Assembly: GCA_020723805.1 (NCBI GenBank)
Contig: DYID01000015.1
Location: 41,322-97,247, forward strand
DNA length: 55,926 bases
Source: Anaerolinea sp.
GTDB lineage: Bacteria > Chloroflexota > Anaerolineae > Anaerolineales > Villigracilaceae
Reading direction: 5' to 3'
Shown: one piece after another, positions 34,472 through 43,006 of the stretch
Layout: each line of letters opens with the position of its first letter
Numbering within the stretch: position 1 is the stretch's first letter
The notes under the pieces: model-generated
The model's database searches: none
Seen by the model: only the letters and a program-made list of their open reading frames with translations
Told to the model about the DNA's origin: nothing
Program-made: the position numbers and the translations under genes

Positions 34472-36313
34472 ATGAAAAAAGTCATAGTCATTGGATTGGA
34501 CGGTTTCGAGCCGAAGATCGCCGAGGCGATGATGGCGCGCGGCGAACTGCCCAACCTGCAAAAAGTGCGGGAACAGGGCGGTTATTCGCGCCTGGGCACC
34601 ACCTACTCCGCGCAGACGCCGGTGGCGTGGTCCACTTATTCCACCGGGACAAATCCCGGCGGTCATGGCATCTTCGATTTCCTCAGCCGCGACCCCAAGA
34701 CCTATCTGCCGGTCATGGCGCTCAGCCGTTACGAGCAGAAGAACGCCTTTGTGCTTCCCAGGGTGGTGAACATGCGGCGCGGCACACCTTTTTGGGATTT
34801 GCTCTCCGCCAGAGACGTGCCCTCCACCATTCTGCGCGTGCCGTGCGCTTACCCGCCGGACCCGGTCAAGGGACGCATGCTTTCCGGCGTCGGTGTGCCC
34901 GACCTGCGCGGCGGCTTCGGCACGCCCACCTTTTACTCCACCCGCCAGAACCTGCACGCCGACCAGAGCGAGAAGGTGATCGCCGTCCGCGTGGAAAATG
35001 ACCGGGTGGCGACGCAGGTCATCGGTCCGCGTGACCCGAAGACCAAGTCCGATCACAAGTTCGACATCCACATCCAAATCGTCCGCGCGGAAAATAAAAT
35101 CATCATCACCTCGCAGGGTCAGCCCGACAAACTGGAAGTGCAGTTGGGCAAATGGAGCAAGTGGCTCAAGGTCAAATTCAAAGTGGGGATGATGCAGAGC
35201 GTGGCGGGCATCGTGCGCTTCAACCTGCGGCAGATCGAGCCGGAGTTCGAGTTGTATGCCTCGCCGGTCAACTTCGAGACCGAGGAGCCGCTCTTTCCCA
35301 TCAGCCACCCGAAGGAGTACGCCCACGAACTGGCAATGAAGATCGGGCGCTATTACACGGCGGGCATGGCGGAAGACCACGACGGCTTGAACCTCAACCG
35401 CTTCGACGAGGCAACCTATCTCGACCAGTGCCGCATTGTGATGCGCGAACGCCGCCGCATGATGGAATTCGAACTGGGCAGGTTCGAGCGCGGCTACTTC
35501 TACTGCCTGTACGATACGCCTGACCGCCTGGCGCACATGTTCTGGCGTTTCCGCGAGGCGGATCATCCCTCGAACCGTCATCACGGCTACAACCCCCAAT
35601 ATGCCAACGCCATCGAGGAACATTATCGCGAGTGCGATGCAGTGGTGGGCGAGGCGATGAAGGCGGTGGATGACGAAACGCTTTTCATCGTCCTCAGCGA
35701 TCACGGCATGAACTCGTTCCAGCGCGGTTTGAACCTCAACACCTGGCTGTACGAGAACGGTTTCCTTGCGCTCAAGCCCGGCATCCAGCCCGGCGAAAGC
35801 GGCGACTTCTTCGAGAACGTGGATTGGGATAACACCAAAGCCTATGCCCTGGGTTTGGGCTGTATCTTCCTCAACCTCAAAGGGCGCGAAGCCAACGGCA
35901 TCCTCAACGAAGAGCAAGCCGAGCAAACCCGTGAGGGCATCGTCAAAGGGTTGACCGGGCTGGTGGACGCCGAACGCGGCGCGGCGGCGGTGCGAAGCGT
36001 TTCGCGGCGCGAGCAAGTGTACAGCGGTCCCTATTTGGACGAAGCACCCGACCTGCTGGTCAACTTCTCCGAGGGCTATCGCGTCTCGTGGGATACGCCG
36101 CTGGGCGGTGTGCCGCGCGGCTTGTTCGCCGACAATCACAAACGCTGGGGCGGCGACCACGTCATTGACCCCGCGCTGGTGCCGGGGGTGCTGTTCATGA
36201 ACCGCAAGTTCCGCGCCGAGTCGCCCAGTCTCGTGGACCTCGCGCCGACGATTTTGAACGTCTTCGGTGTGCCGAAAAACGCCGAAATGGAAGGGAGCGA
36301 TTTGCTGTCATGA
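34472..36313 (+). CDS. Alkaline-phosphatase-superfamily phosphodiesterase/nucleotide-pyrophosphatase-like enzyme
   Basis: 613 residues from ATG 34472; the in-frame TTG at 34448 lies inside the hairpin repeat and is rejected. The N-terminus KKVIVIGLDGFEPKIAEAMM supplies the first metal Asp (D9), and QTPVAWSTYSTG the likely Thr nucleophile (T49). VLSDHGMNSFQRGLNL (about D410-H411) and the preceding acidic region complete the two-metal site. The C-terminus SLVDLAPTILNVFGVP is typical of the superfamily. No signal peptide is seen, so it acts in the cytoplasm or is peripheral. Proteins of this type (PF01663) hydrolyse phosphodiesters or pyrophosphates, perhaps a nucleotide sugar or phosphoglycan here. 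The next gene overlaps by ATGA. Confidence 0.88.
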   Translation: MKKVIVIGLDGFEPKIAEAMMARGELPNLQKVREQGGYSRLGTTYSAQTPVAWSTYSTGTNPGGHGIFDFLSRDPKTYLPVMALSRYEQKNAFVLPRVVNMRRGTPFWDLLSARDVPSTILRVPCAYPPDPVKGRMLSGVGVPDLRGGFGTPTFYSTRQNLHADQSEKVIAVRVENDRVATQVIGPRDPKTKSDHKFDIHIQIVRAENKIIITSQGQPDKLEVQLGKWSKWLKVKFKVGMMQSVAGIVRFNLRQIEPEFELYASPVNFETEEPLFPISHPKEYAHELAMKIGRYYTAGMAEDHDGLNLNRFDEATYLDQCRIVMRERRRMMEFELGRFERGYFYCLYDTPDRLAHMFWRFREADHPSNRHHGYNPQYANAIEEHYRECDAVVGEAMKAVDDETLFIVLSDHGMNSFQRGLNLNTWLYENGFLALKPGIQPGESGDFFENVDWDNTKAYALGLGCIFLNLKGREANGILNEEQAEQTREGIVKGLTGLVDAERGAAAVRSVSRREQVYSGPYLDEAPDLLVNFSEGYRVSWDTPLGGVPRGLFADNHKRWGGDHVIDPALVPGVLFMNRKFRAESPSLVDLAPTILNVFGVPKNAEMEGSDLLS

Positions 36314-36927
36314 ACATTCTGGTTTTGAACTTTCCGGGCGCCGAACGCGCCGTCTTGTTCAACGACGAACGCCTCGAAAACCTGCGCCGCCTGATGGACA
36401 TGGGATGCTTCGGCGCGCTTGCCGCCTCCGGCGAGTGGAACGTGCTTGCCCGTCAGGAGCATCACACCCTCACGCTCATGGAATACTTCCAGCAGGCGGA
36501 TAAACTCTGCGTGGACACCAGCGATCCCGTCACCCTGCGCGAAAAACTCTCGGTGGGGGATTGGGACTACCTCCAGTACACCGCCGCGTCTTTCCCCGCC
36601 GGTAACTGGTCTGCCGACGACTACCTTCGCCTCGACCGTGACCTGGGCGAGGCGCTCCAGGAACTGAGCGACGACACGGTCATCCTCATCCTCGGCAGGG
36701 ACTGCTTCGTGCTGGTCTCTGCCAACAATCCCCTCAGCGGGGAATACTTCGGCGGCGCTGCGGCAGACATTGCTCCCACGCTCGTGCAGTTGGCGGGCTT
36801 CCCGCTGCCCTCCGTCACGGAAGGCAGGTCGTGGGTGCAAGGCATGGAGTTGAACGACTCCTCGGGCCTCACCGCAGACGAACAGCAAATCCTGCGCGAC
36901 CGCCTGAGCGGACTTGGGTATGTTTAG
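36310..36927 (+). CDS. Alkaline-phosphatase-fold pseudoenzyme (predicted)
   Basis: 205 residues, start in an ATGA overlap with the phosphodiesterase-like gene. It resembles a shrunken copy of that superfamily. The N-terminal strand is MNILVLNFPGAERAVL where active members have a metal Asp (VIGLDGFE). VILILGRDCFVLVSANN stands where they have VLSDHG. The C-terminus ADIAPTLVQLAGFPLP keeps the family's closing segment, and the protein ends in GLGYV, as many phosphatase-fold proteins do. The nucleophile region is missing. I infer a catalytically dead partner or regulator of its coupled neighbour. No independent family was recognised, so this stays a reading of weak similarity. Confidence 0.72.
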   Translation: MNILVLNFPGAERAVLFNDERLENLRRLMDMGCFGALAASGEWNVLARQEHHTLTLMEYFQQADKLCVDTSDPVTLREKLSVGDWDYLQYTAASFPAGNWSADDYLRLDRDLGEALQELSDDTVILILGRDCFVLVSANNPLSGEYFGGAAADIAPTLVQLAGFPLPSVTEGRSWVQGMELNDSSGLTADEQQILRDRLSGLGYV

Positions 36928-36944
36928 TTTGCAGTTCAAGGCTT

Positions 36945-36976
36945 TTGTAGGGCAAGTTTATTGACTTGCCCTACAA
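36945..36976. repeat. Hairpin repeat, type II (13-bp perfect stem)
   Basis: Arms TTGTAGGGCAAGT and ACTTGCCCTACAA around TTATTG. It lies 17 bases after the pseudoenzyme stop in a 129-bp gap. It could work as a terminator stem, but only TCTT follows. Confidence 0.85.
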
Positions 36977-37056
36977 TCTTCAAAAGACAACATACGCAGG
37001 CGCACCCCTGCAACTTATCGGATGTTTGAACACTGATTGACGACTTGGAAGTGACC

Positions 37057-38904
37057 ATGAAAAAATTCGATACTGCGACGACAAAACAAATCCTTCGATA
37101 CGCTGTCTGGTTCGGTCTGCTGACCGGGCTGGTGGAAGGCGCACTGCTCTACACCCTCAGAACGTTCGAACTGCTGAAGGGACAAATCACCTACCTCGGC
37201 TCCGGCTGGCAGGTGATGTGGATTGCGCCGATTTTCGACGCGCTGTTGTTTCTGCTCGCCGGGGCGGGGCTGGCGGCATTGACGCTGTTCCTCCCTCAGG
37301 TTTGGGTGAAGCGGCTGGCGTTATTCACCTTCTCCTTCCTGATGGCGTTTTCCTGGCTGGGAACAATTCTCTCCGGGAGGCTGTCGCCGGTGGCGTTCAT
37401 CATTCTGGCGGCGGGGATCGGCTATCAGTTGTCGCTGACCCTCTTCGAGCGTGAGAAACGATTCGCGCCGTTCGTGGGCAGAACCGTCAAAGGGCTGAGC
37501 GTCTTCGTTCTCCTTGTGCTGGTCGTCGTCCAAAGCGGGTATTGGTTGAAGGAACAGGTTGCCGTGCGGAATCTGCCGCCGGCGAAAGAGTCTGCGCCGA
37601 ACGTGCTGTGGATTGTCATGGACACCCTGCGCGCCGACCACATGTCGCTGCACGGTTACGAGCGCGTCACCGATCCCTACCTCGTCAGCCTTGCCGAACA
37701 GAGCGTGGTATTCGATAACGCCTACGCCACTTCCTCCTGGACGTTGACCTCGCACGCCTCCCTCTTCACCGGGCGCTGGCCCTACGAACACAAAGCCGAC
37801 GGCGGACGTCACCTCGACGCCACCTACCCGACCATTGCCGAGGCGCTCGCCGCACGCGGCTACCGCACCGGCGCCTTCAACGGCAACTTCGAGACCGTCA
37901 CCAGCCGCTGGGGTTTTGCCCGCGGCTTTCATCACTTCGAGGATTACTACCAGACCCTTCCGCAACTGGCGGTCAGTTCCTTTTACGGCAGGTTCCTGGA
38001 GTATTACGTCCTGCACAAGGTCTTCAACATGGAATTTTCCATTGACCGCCGCTGGGCGCCCGGCATCAACCAGTCGGCGCTGGAATGGATCGGGCAGGAT
38101 AGCGGCAAGCCCTTCTTCGCCTTCATCAACTATTACGACATCCACGCGCCCTACATCTCCCCCGAACGCGCCCGCTTCTCCGAACTCGAAAACCCCGGCG
38201 GGCTGGTCAACACCGACTGGACGACCGCCGACATTTACAATGCCAAGACCCCCGAACAGGTGCAGGGCGAAATTGACGCCTACGATGGCGGCATCTACTA
38301 CACCGACCAGCAAATCAAACTCCTGATGGAAGAGATGCAGCGCCGCGGCTGGCTCGAAAACACCATCGTCGTCATCACCTCCGATCACGGCGAACTCTTC
38401 GGCGAACATGGGCTTTGGGAACATCACAATTCGCTCTACCGTCCGGTCATCTATGTGCCGCTCATCATCTGGTATCCCAAAGCCGTGCCGCAGAACCTGC
38501 GCATCGAGACGCCCGTCTCCAACGCCGCCCTGCCCGCCACCATGCTCGACTTGCTCGGCGAACCGGCGCAGGACCTCTTCCCCGGTCCCTCGCTCGCGGA
38601 ACTCTGGCGCGACCCCGCCTCGGCGGCTCGCTTCCCGGACCCGATTGCTGAGATGGCGGAATCGCCCTGGGTCAACCCGAATCATCTTTCCATCAAGGGC
38701 GATATGGTCAGCGTGATTTCCTCCGACTGGCAATACATCGAACACGAATACAACGGCGTCGAACTCTACAACCTGAAGGACGACCCCGACCAGTTGCACA
38801 ACCTCGCCGCCAAACAGCCCTCGGCGCTGAACCAACTCAAACAGTATTACCTCGACGCCATCGCCAAACTCGGTCTCACCTGGCCCTACGACATCGAAAA
38901 ATGA
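37057..38904 (+). CDS. Membrane-anchored sulfatase-fold transferase/hydrolase (Thr-type, LtaS-like layout), copy 1
   Basis: 615 residues from ATG 37057 (TTG 37045 and GTG 37051 in the same frame are less likely). Five hydrophobic segments fill residues 13-165, followed by a large extracytoplasmic sulfatase-fold domain. PNVLWIVMDTLRADHMSLHG gives the metal Asp. The nucleophile region reads SSWTLTSHASLFTG, with Thr229 where formylglycine sulfatases have Cys (C-x-P-S-R). VVITSDHGELFGEHG (D443-H444) forms the second metal site. Five helices plus a Thr nucleophile is the arrangement of LtaS-type phosphoglycerol transferases, so a phosphotransferase adding a charged group to a surface polymer is at least as likely as a sulfatase. 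The next gene is a tandem paralogue. Confidence 0.88.
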   Translation: MKKFDTATTKQILRYAVWFGLLTGLVEGALLYTLRTFELLKGQITYLGSGWQVMWIAPIFDALLFLLAGAGLAALTLFLPQVWVKRLALFTFSFLMAFSWLGTILSGRLSPVAFIILAAGIGYQLSLTLFEREKRFAPFVGRTVKGLSVFVLLVLVVVQSGYWLKEQVAVRNLPPAKESAPNVLWIVMDTLRADHMSLHGYERVTDPYLVSLAEQSVVFDNAYATSSWTLTSHASLFTGRWPYEHKADGGRHLDATYPTIAEALAARGYRTGAFNGNFETVTSRWGFARGFHHFEDYYQTLPQLAVSSFYGRFLEYYVLHKVFNMEFSIDRRWAPGINQSALEWIGQDSGKPFFAFINYYDIHAPYISPERARFSELENPGGLVNTDWTTADIYNAKTPEQVQGEIDAYDGGIYYTDQQIKLLMEEMQRRGWLENTIVVITSDHGELFGEHGLWEHHNSLYRPVIYVPLIIWYPKAVPQNLRIETPVSNAALPATMLDLLGEPAQDLFPGPSLAELWRDPASAARFPDPIAEMAESPWVNPNHLSIKGDMVSVISSDWQYIEHEYNGVELYNLKDDPDQLHNLAAKQPSALNQLKQYYLDAIAKLGLTWPYDIEK

Positions 38905-38923
38905 GTACGGATATCGCGTAACG

Positions 38924-38939
38924 GGCGTTTTCTAACGCC
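38924..38939. repeat. Hairpin repeat, type I (short, TTCT loop)
   Basis: Perfect 6-bp arms GGCGTT and AACGCC around TTCT, preceded by TCGCGTAAC. The arms equal those at 30810, but the loop and flanks differ. Confidence 0.83.
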
Positions 38940-38957
38940 GACTCTGCACCCAATGAA

Positions 38958-40796
38958 ATGAAATCCTCTTACTCTCAACCTCCCGCCTCCTCCAAAGACC
39001 TCTTCACGCTTGCCGCTGCCGCCGGCTTGACGACCGGGCTTGTGGAGGGGCTACTGCTTTTTGGTCTGGCGCGTGCCGCTCTGCTCACCTGGCGTTTGCA
39101 AAACCGCGCCTACTGGTACGAAACCCTCTGGATCGCCCCGCTGGTGGACCTCGTCCTGTTCATGCTGGCGGGCGCAGTCTTTGTACTGGCGAGCCGCCTC
39201 TTTCCGCGTCTGCCGGTCAGGAAGATGGCGTGGGGAGCATTCGCCTTTCTCGCCGTGTTCGACTGGCTCTTTATCGTCCTGTTCGGCAAAATCTCCCTCT
39301 TTGCCATCTTCATTCTTGCCGCAGGAATTGCCTATCAGGTTTTCAGTTTCATCGCCAAGCGCGAAGCGGCGGCGACCCGTCGCCTCACTCAAGCCCTTCC
39401 CTGGCTGGCGGGCGTGACCATTGCCGTCCTCCTCATCAATCAGGGCGGCGCCTGGCTCAATGAAAAAATCCGCACTGCCCGCCTGCCTCAAGCCGCGCCC
39501 GGCGCGCCCAACGTCATCGTCATCATTGTGGACACCCTGCGCGCTGACCATCTCTCCTCCTACGGCTACAAGCGCGACACCACTCCGTTTATAGATAGCC
39601 TCGCCGCCGAAGGCGTCCGCTTCGAGACCGCCATTGCCCCCTCCTCCTGGACCCAGCCCGTTCACGCCTCCATGTTGACGGGGCGCTACACCTACGAACA
39701 TCACGCGGAACTCACGCCCCTCGACAATACCTACCCGACCATCGGCGAAGTCATGCAGGCGAACGGCTACCGCACCGCCGGCTTCTCGGCGAACACGCTC
39801 TTTTTCACCCGCCGTCACGGTCACGGGCGCGGCTTCCTGCACTTCGAGGACAACTACCAGTCCGTGACCGATGCGTTTTTCAATTCATCCCTCTACGGCT
39901 TCCTCTTCGACTTCTACGGCTTGCGCAAAGCGCTGAACTATGAAGGCGTTCCCAACCGTGTCCTTGCCTCCGACATCAACGCCGCCGCCCTGAACTGGGT
40001 GGATGGGGGAGAGCAGCCCTTCTTCGTCTTCTTGAACTACTTCGACGTGCACGACCCCTACACTCCGCCCGAACCGTATCGGAGCAAGTACGCCTCCGTG
40101 CCGAACCCTGGCGGCTTGGTCAACGGATTTGTCGAACGCTACTCTCCCTCGCTCACGCCCGAACAGATTCAATCCGAAATAGATGCCTACGACGGCGCGA
40201 TCGCCTATGTGGACGAACAAATCAAGGCATTGTTCAGCGAACTGGAGCGGCGCGGCTTGCTCGAAAACACCATCGTCATCGTTGCCGCCGATCACGGCGA
40301 ATCGTTTGGCGAACACGGCATCCTTCAGCACAGCGCCTCGCTGTATTTGCCGGAGATTCACGTGCCGCTCATCGTTTGGGCGCCGGGACGCGTGCCGGCT
40401 GGCAAGACCATCCCCACGCCCGTCAGCCTTACCTCGCTGCCGTCCACCATTTTGGCGTTGCTTGGCAAAGACACACAACCCTTTCCTGCCCAGCCGCTCA
40501 CCCTGCTGATGGATGACGCCATTGACCCAGCCGACTGGCGCGACCCCATCTCCGAGCTGGCGCACATGGTCGGCGCGGCGGAGGTCAATCCCTCCACGCA
40601 CGGCGCAATCAAATCGGTGGTTGGCGCGGAAATGCAGTATATTACTCATGAGACCTTCGGCGAGGAACTCTACAACTGGCGGCAAGACCCGCAAGAGACG
40701 AATAACCTCGTGAACGACCCTGCCGCCCGCGACGCGCTCAACGGCTTCCGCCTGTACCTGAAAACGTTGCTTGGGAAACTCTTCCAACTTCCATGA
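38958..40796 (+). CDS. Membrane-anchored sulfatase-fold transferase/hydrolase (Thr-type, LtaS-like layout), copy 2
   Basis: 612 residues from ATG 38958 (ATG 38953 is out of frame). Same design as the upstream gene: five hydrophobic segments in residues 12-165, then PNVIVIIVDTLRADHLSSYG, a nucleophile region SSWTQPVHASMLTG (Thr232 at the Cys position) and VAADHGESFGEHG. Both keep the late MQYITHETFGEELYNWRQDP-type segment usual in this group. The paralogues have clearly diverged, so a difference in acceptor is plausible. The stop overlaps the Tat-exported gene by ATGA, which suggests that the enzymes work on the same extracytoplasmic polymer. Confidence 0.88.
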   Translation: MKSSYSQPPASSKDLFTLAAAAGLTTGLVEGLLLFGLARAALLTWRLQNRAYWYETLWIAPLVDLVLFMLAGAVFVLASRLFPRLPVRKMAWGAFAFLAVFDWLFIVLFGKISLFAIFILAAGIAYQVFSFIAKREAAATRRLTQALPWLAGVTIAVLLINQGGAWLNEKIRTARLPQAAPGAPNVIVIIVDTLRADHLSSYGYKRDTTPFIDSLAAEGVRFETAIAPSSWTQPVHASMLTGRYTYEHHAELTPLDNTYPTIGEVMQANGYRTAGFSANTLFFTRRHGHGRGFLHFEDNYQSVTDAFFNSSLYGFLFDFYGLRKALNYEGVPNRVLASDINAAALNWVDGGEQPFFVFLNYFDVHDPYTPPEPYRSKYASVPNPGGLVNGFVERYSPSLTPEQIQSEIDAYDGAIAYVDEQIKALFSELERRGLLENTIVIVAADHGESFGEHGILQHSASLYLPEIHVPLIVWAPGRVPAGKTIPTPVSLTSLPSTILALLGKDTQPFPAQPLTLLMDDAIDPADWRDPISELAHMVGAAEVNPSTHGAIKSVVGAEMQYITHETFGEELYNWRQDPQETNNLVNDPAARDALNGFRLYLKTLLGKLFQLP

Positions 40797-42829
40797 AAAA
40801 ACGTAAACTCAACCGCAGAGACTTTCTCAAACTCGCCGGCGCCGGTGCGGTGGTGGTCACGCCGGCGGCGCTGGGGGTGGGCGCAAAGTTCTATCATGAC
40901 GCGCTGGGCGAAGTGCCGGTGGAACGTTCGCCTTACGTCGAAATCGTCCACACCGCCCGCCTCGACGGCTCCGTGCCGCTGCTTCTGGTCGTGAACAAGG
41001 ATTCTGCCAACCCGTTCGGGATGTACTTTACCGAAATCCTGCGCGCCGAAGGGCTGAACTGCTTCCACACGGCGGATCTTTCCACACTCCAGCCTGATTC
41101 GCTCCAACGCTACGAAGTCGTCATCCTGGCAGAGACCTCCCTCACCACGGCGCAGCGGGAAATGTTCACCGCCTACGTCTCGCGCGGTGGACGCCTCGTC
41201 GGCATGAGACCGGCTGAGGGTTTGGAATCAGTTTTCGGCGTGGAAAGAAGCGCGGGCGTCTTCCTCGAAGGGTACCTCAAGACCGAGTCCGCCCATCCTG
41301 CTGCCGCGGGCATTTCTCCCGCTTCCCTGCAAATTCACGGCGAGTCGCATCTGTTCACGCTGGCGGGAGCGCAGCCTGTCGCCTGGCTCTACGCCGACCG
41401 CGACACGCCGACCGAAAACCCCGCCATCACCCTCAATGCCTTTGGCGAGGGGCTGGCGGCGGCGTATGCCTTTGACTTGGCGAAGAGCATCGCCCTTATG
41501 CGGCAGGGCAACCCGAAGTTGATTGACCAGGACAACGACGGGCTGGAGGGCGTCCGCACGGTGGATAAATTCGTCGGCTGGATTGACCTCGAGCGCATCC
41601 ACATCCCGCAGGCGGACGAACACCAGAGGCTTTTCGTCAACCTGCTGATGCAGTTGAGCCGCAAGCCTCTGCCGCGCTTGTGGTACTTCCCCGAAGACAA
41701 AAAGACTATACTCATCGCCACCGGCGACTCGCACATGAACCCTGCCAACTTCATCGAAGACGTGCTGACCCGCGTGGAGGCGCGCGGCGGTCACTTCACC
41801 GTCTATTACGCGCCGCAAATCGTCAGCGACATCGGGCGCGCCGAACGCCTGGCGCGTTTCTGGCTGACGGATAATGTGCCGCTGATTTCGGATATTCTCG
41901 GCGATGAATTCGGCTCGCCCACGCCGCTCATGGTGGACGGCTGGCGCGCCCGCGGGCATGAGATTGCCTTGCATCCCTACGTGGACCACGCCCTCGAAGG
42001 CGGCTGGCTCGAATACTGGAAGGAGTTCACGGGCAGAGGCTACGCCCCCGTCCCGCACACCGTCCGTACCCACCGCGTCTTGTGGAGCGGCTGGACGGAA
42101 ACCGCGCGCGTGCAGGCGGCGCTCGGCATCCGCATGAACCTCGACTATTATCACGTCGGTCCGTCCCTGCAAAAGAAAAACGGCGAATGGGCAAACGGTC
42201 ATCTCACCGGCAGTGGACGCCCGATGAAATTCGTGGACGAACAGGGACGCATCCTCGACATTTACCAGCAACTCACCCAATTCGCCGACGAACACCTCAT
42301 CCCCATGGATGTGCCCGGCTGGGGCGGCTGGCCCCGTCTCACTGCACAGCAGGCGGTGGAAGTTGCCAAAGACCTGCTCGACCACTCCCTCAGCGGCGAT
42401 TATTGCGCCCTCTGCGGTCAATTCCACGTGGACCCCTTTCAGATGGGCGGCGACCCCGCCGAAAAAGGCGGCATCTTCCTCGAAGGCACGCTCGACTACG
42501 CCAAAGAACGCGGCATCCCCATCCTCTCCGCGCAGGAATGGCTGGCTTTTACTGACTTGCGCCACAACGCCGACTTCACCGATGTGACCTGGGACTCCGC
42601 CGCCTCCACCCTGACTTTCAAACTGCTCCCGCCCAACCAGCCTGCTGCTACGCTGACAGTTCTTTTGCCCGCCCGCCACGCCGATAAGACCCTGACCTCT
42701 GTACTTGTGGACGATGTAACGACCTCGTTGAACACTCGTCTTGTCCTTGGCGGTGTGGAATATGCTTTGCTCATCGTCAGCGCACAGGAACATTTCATCC
42801 AGGCGGTTTTCTCGCAGCGCGACTTGTAA
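40793..42829 (+). CDS. Tat-exported polysaccharide-deacetylase-like protein
   Basis: 678 residues, start in an ATGA overlap. The N-terminus KKRKLNRRDFLKLAGAGAVV is a twin-arginine signal (RRDFLK), so the folded protein is exported. The first 250 residues look like a ThuA/glutamine-amidotransferase-like alpha/beta domain (LLLVVNKDSANPFGMYFTEI, HTADLSTLQ). From about residue 300 a NodB-like carbohydrate esterase fold seems likely: KTILIATGDSHMNPANF supplies Asp and His, ARGHEIALHPYVDH a further His pair, and VPHTVRTHRVLWSGW a later motif. A small beta domain ends the protein. Deacetylation of an N-acetyl sugar in the surface polymer is a fair guess; the metal ligands have not been verified structurally. 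Confidence 0.75.
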   Translation: MKKRKLNRRDFLKLAGAGAVVVTPAALGVGAKFYHDALGEVPVERSPYVEIVHTARLDGSVPLLLVVNKDSANPFGMYFTEILRAEGLNCFHTADLSTLQPDSLQRYEVVILAETSLTTAQREMFTAYVSRGGRLVGMRPAEGLESVFGVERSAGVFLEGYLKTESAHPAAAGISPASLQIHGESHLFTLAGAQPVAWLYADRDTPTENPAITLNAFGEGLAAAYAFDLAKSIALMRQGNPKLIDQDNDGLEGVRTVDKFVGWIDLERIHIPQADEHQRLFVNLLMQLSRKPLPRLWYFPEDKKTILIATGDSHMNPANFIEDVLTRVEARGGHFTVYYAPQIVSDIGRAERLARFWLTDNVPLISDILGDEFGSPTPLMVDGWRARGHEIALHPYVDHALEGGWLEYWKEFTGRGYAPVPHTVRTHRVLWSGWTETARVQAALGIRMNLDYYHVGPSLQKKNGEWANGHLTGSGRPMKFVDEQGRILDIYQQLTQFADEHLIPMDVPGWGGWPRLTAQQAVEVAKDLLDHSLSGDYCALCGQFHVDPFQMGGDPAEKGGIFLEGTLDYAKERGIPILSAQEWLAFTDLRHNADFTDVTWDSAASTLTFKLLPPNQPAATLTVLLPARHADKTLTSVLVDDVTTSLNTRLVLGGVEYALLIVSAQEHFIQAVFSQRDL

Positions 42830-43006
42830 CTTGTAACGCGACATTAATGTCGCGCTACGAAATGCGGCAGTATTGTCGCGCTACGAAATGCGGCGGTAAT
42901 GTCGCGCTACGAAATGCGGCGGTAAGCCGGATGTGCAAGACAAATCTCGCCCTGCCGCGTAAGGCAAATTTCTGACAACTTAGACCGACTCTTAAAGGAG
43001 AGAATC
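42830..43006. other. 177-bp intergenic region made of P1-type repeats
   Basis: Opens with the palindrome GCGACATT-AATGTCGC (42838-42853), continues into a 26-bp x3 tandem array, and ends with a P1 end segment in reverse orientation (GACAAATCTCGCCCTGCCGC then GTAAGG, near 42940-42965). AAAGGAGAG precedes the next ATG. Confidence 0.8.
42849..42926. repeat. 26-bp tandem repeat, three units
   Basis: Units start at 42849, 42875 and 42901. Each begins GTCGCGCTACGAAATGCGGC followed by A/GGTA and two variable bases. The unit is the end of the P1 element amplified in place. Confidence 0.92.

Noticed and set aside
37057-40796. Annotation as ordinary formylglycine sulfatases
   Set aside because: The Cys/Ser of the C-x-P-S-R motif is Thr in both, with His in place of Arg, so sulfatase maturation at that site is not possible.
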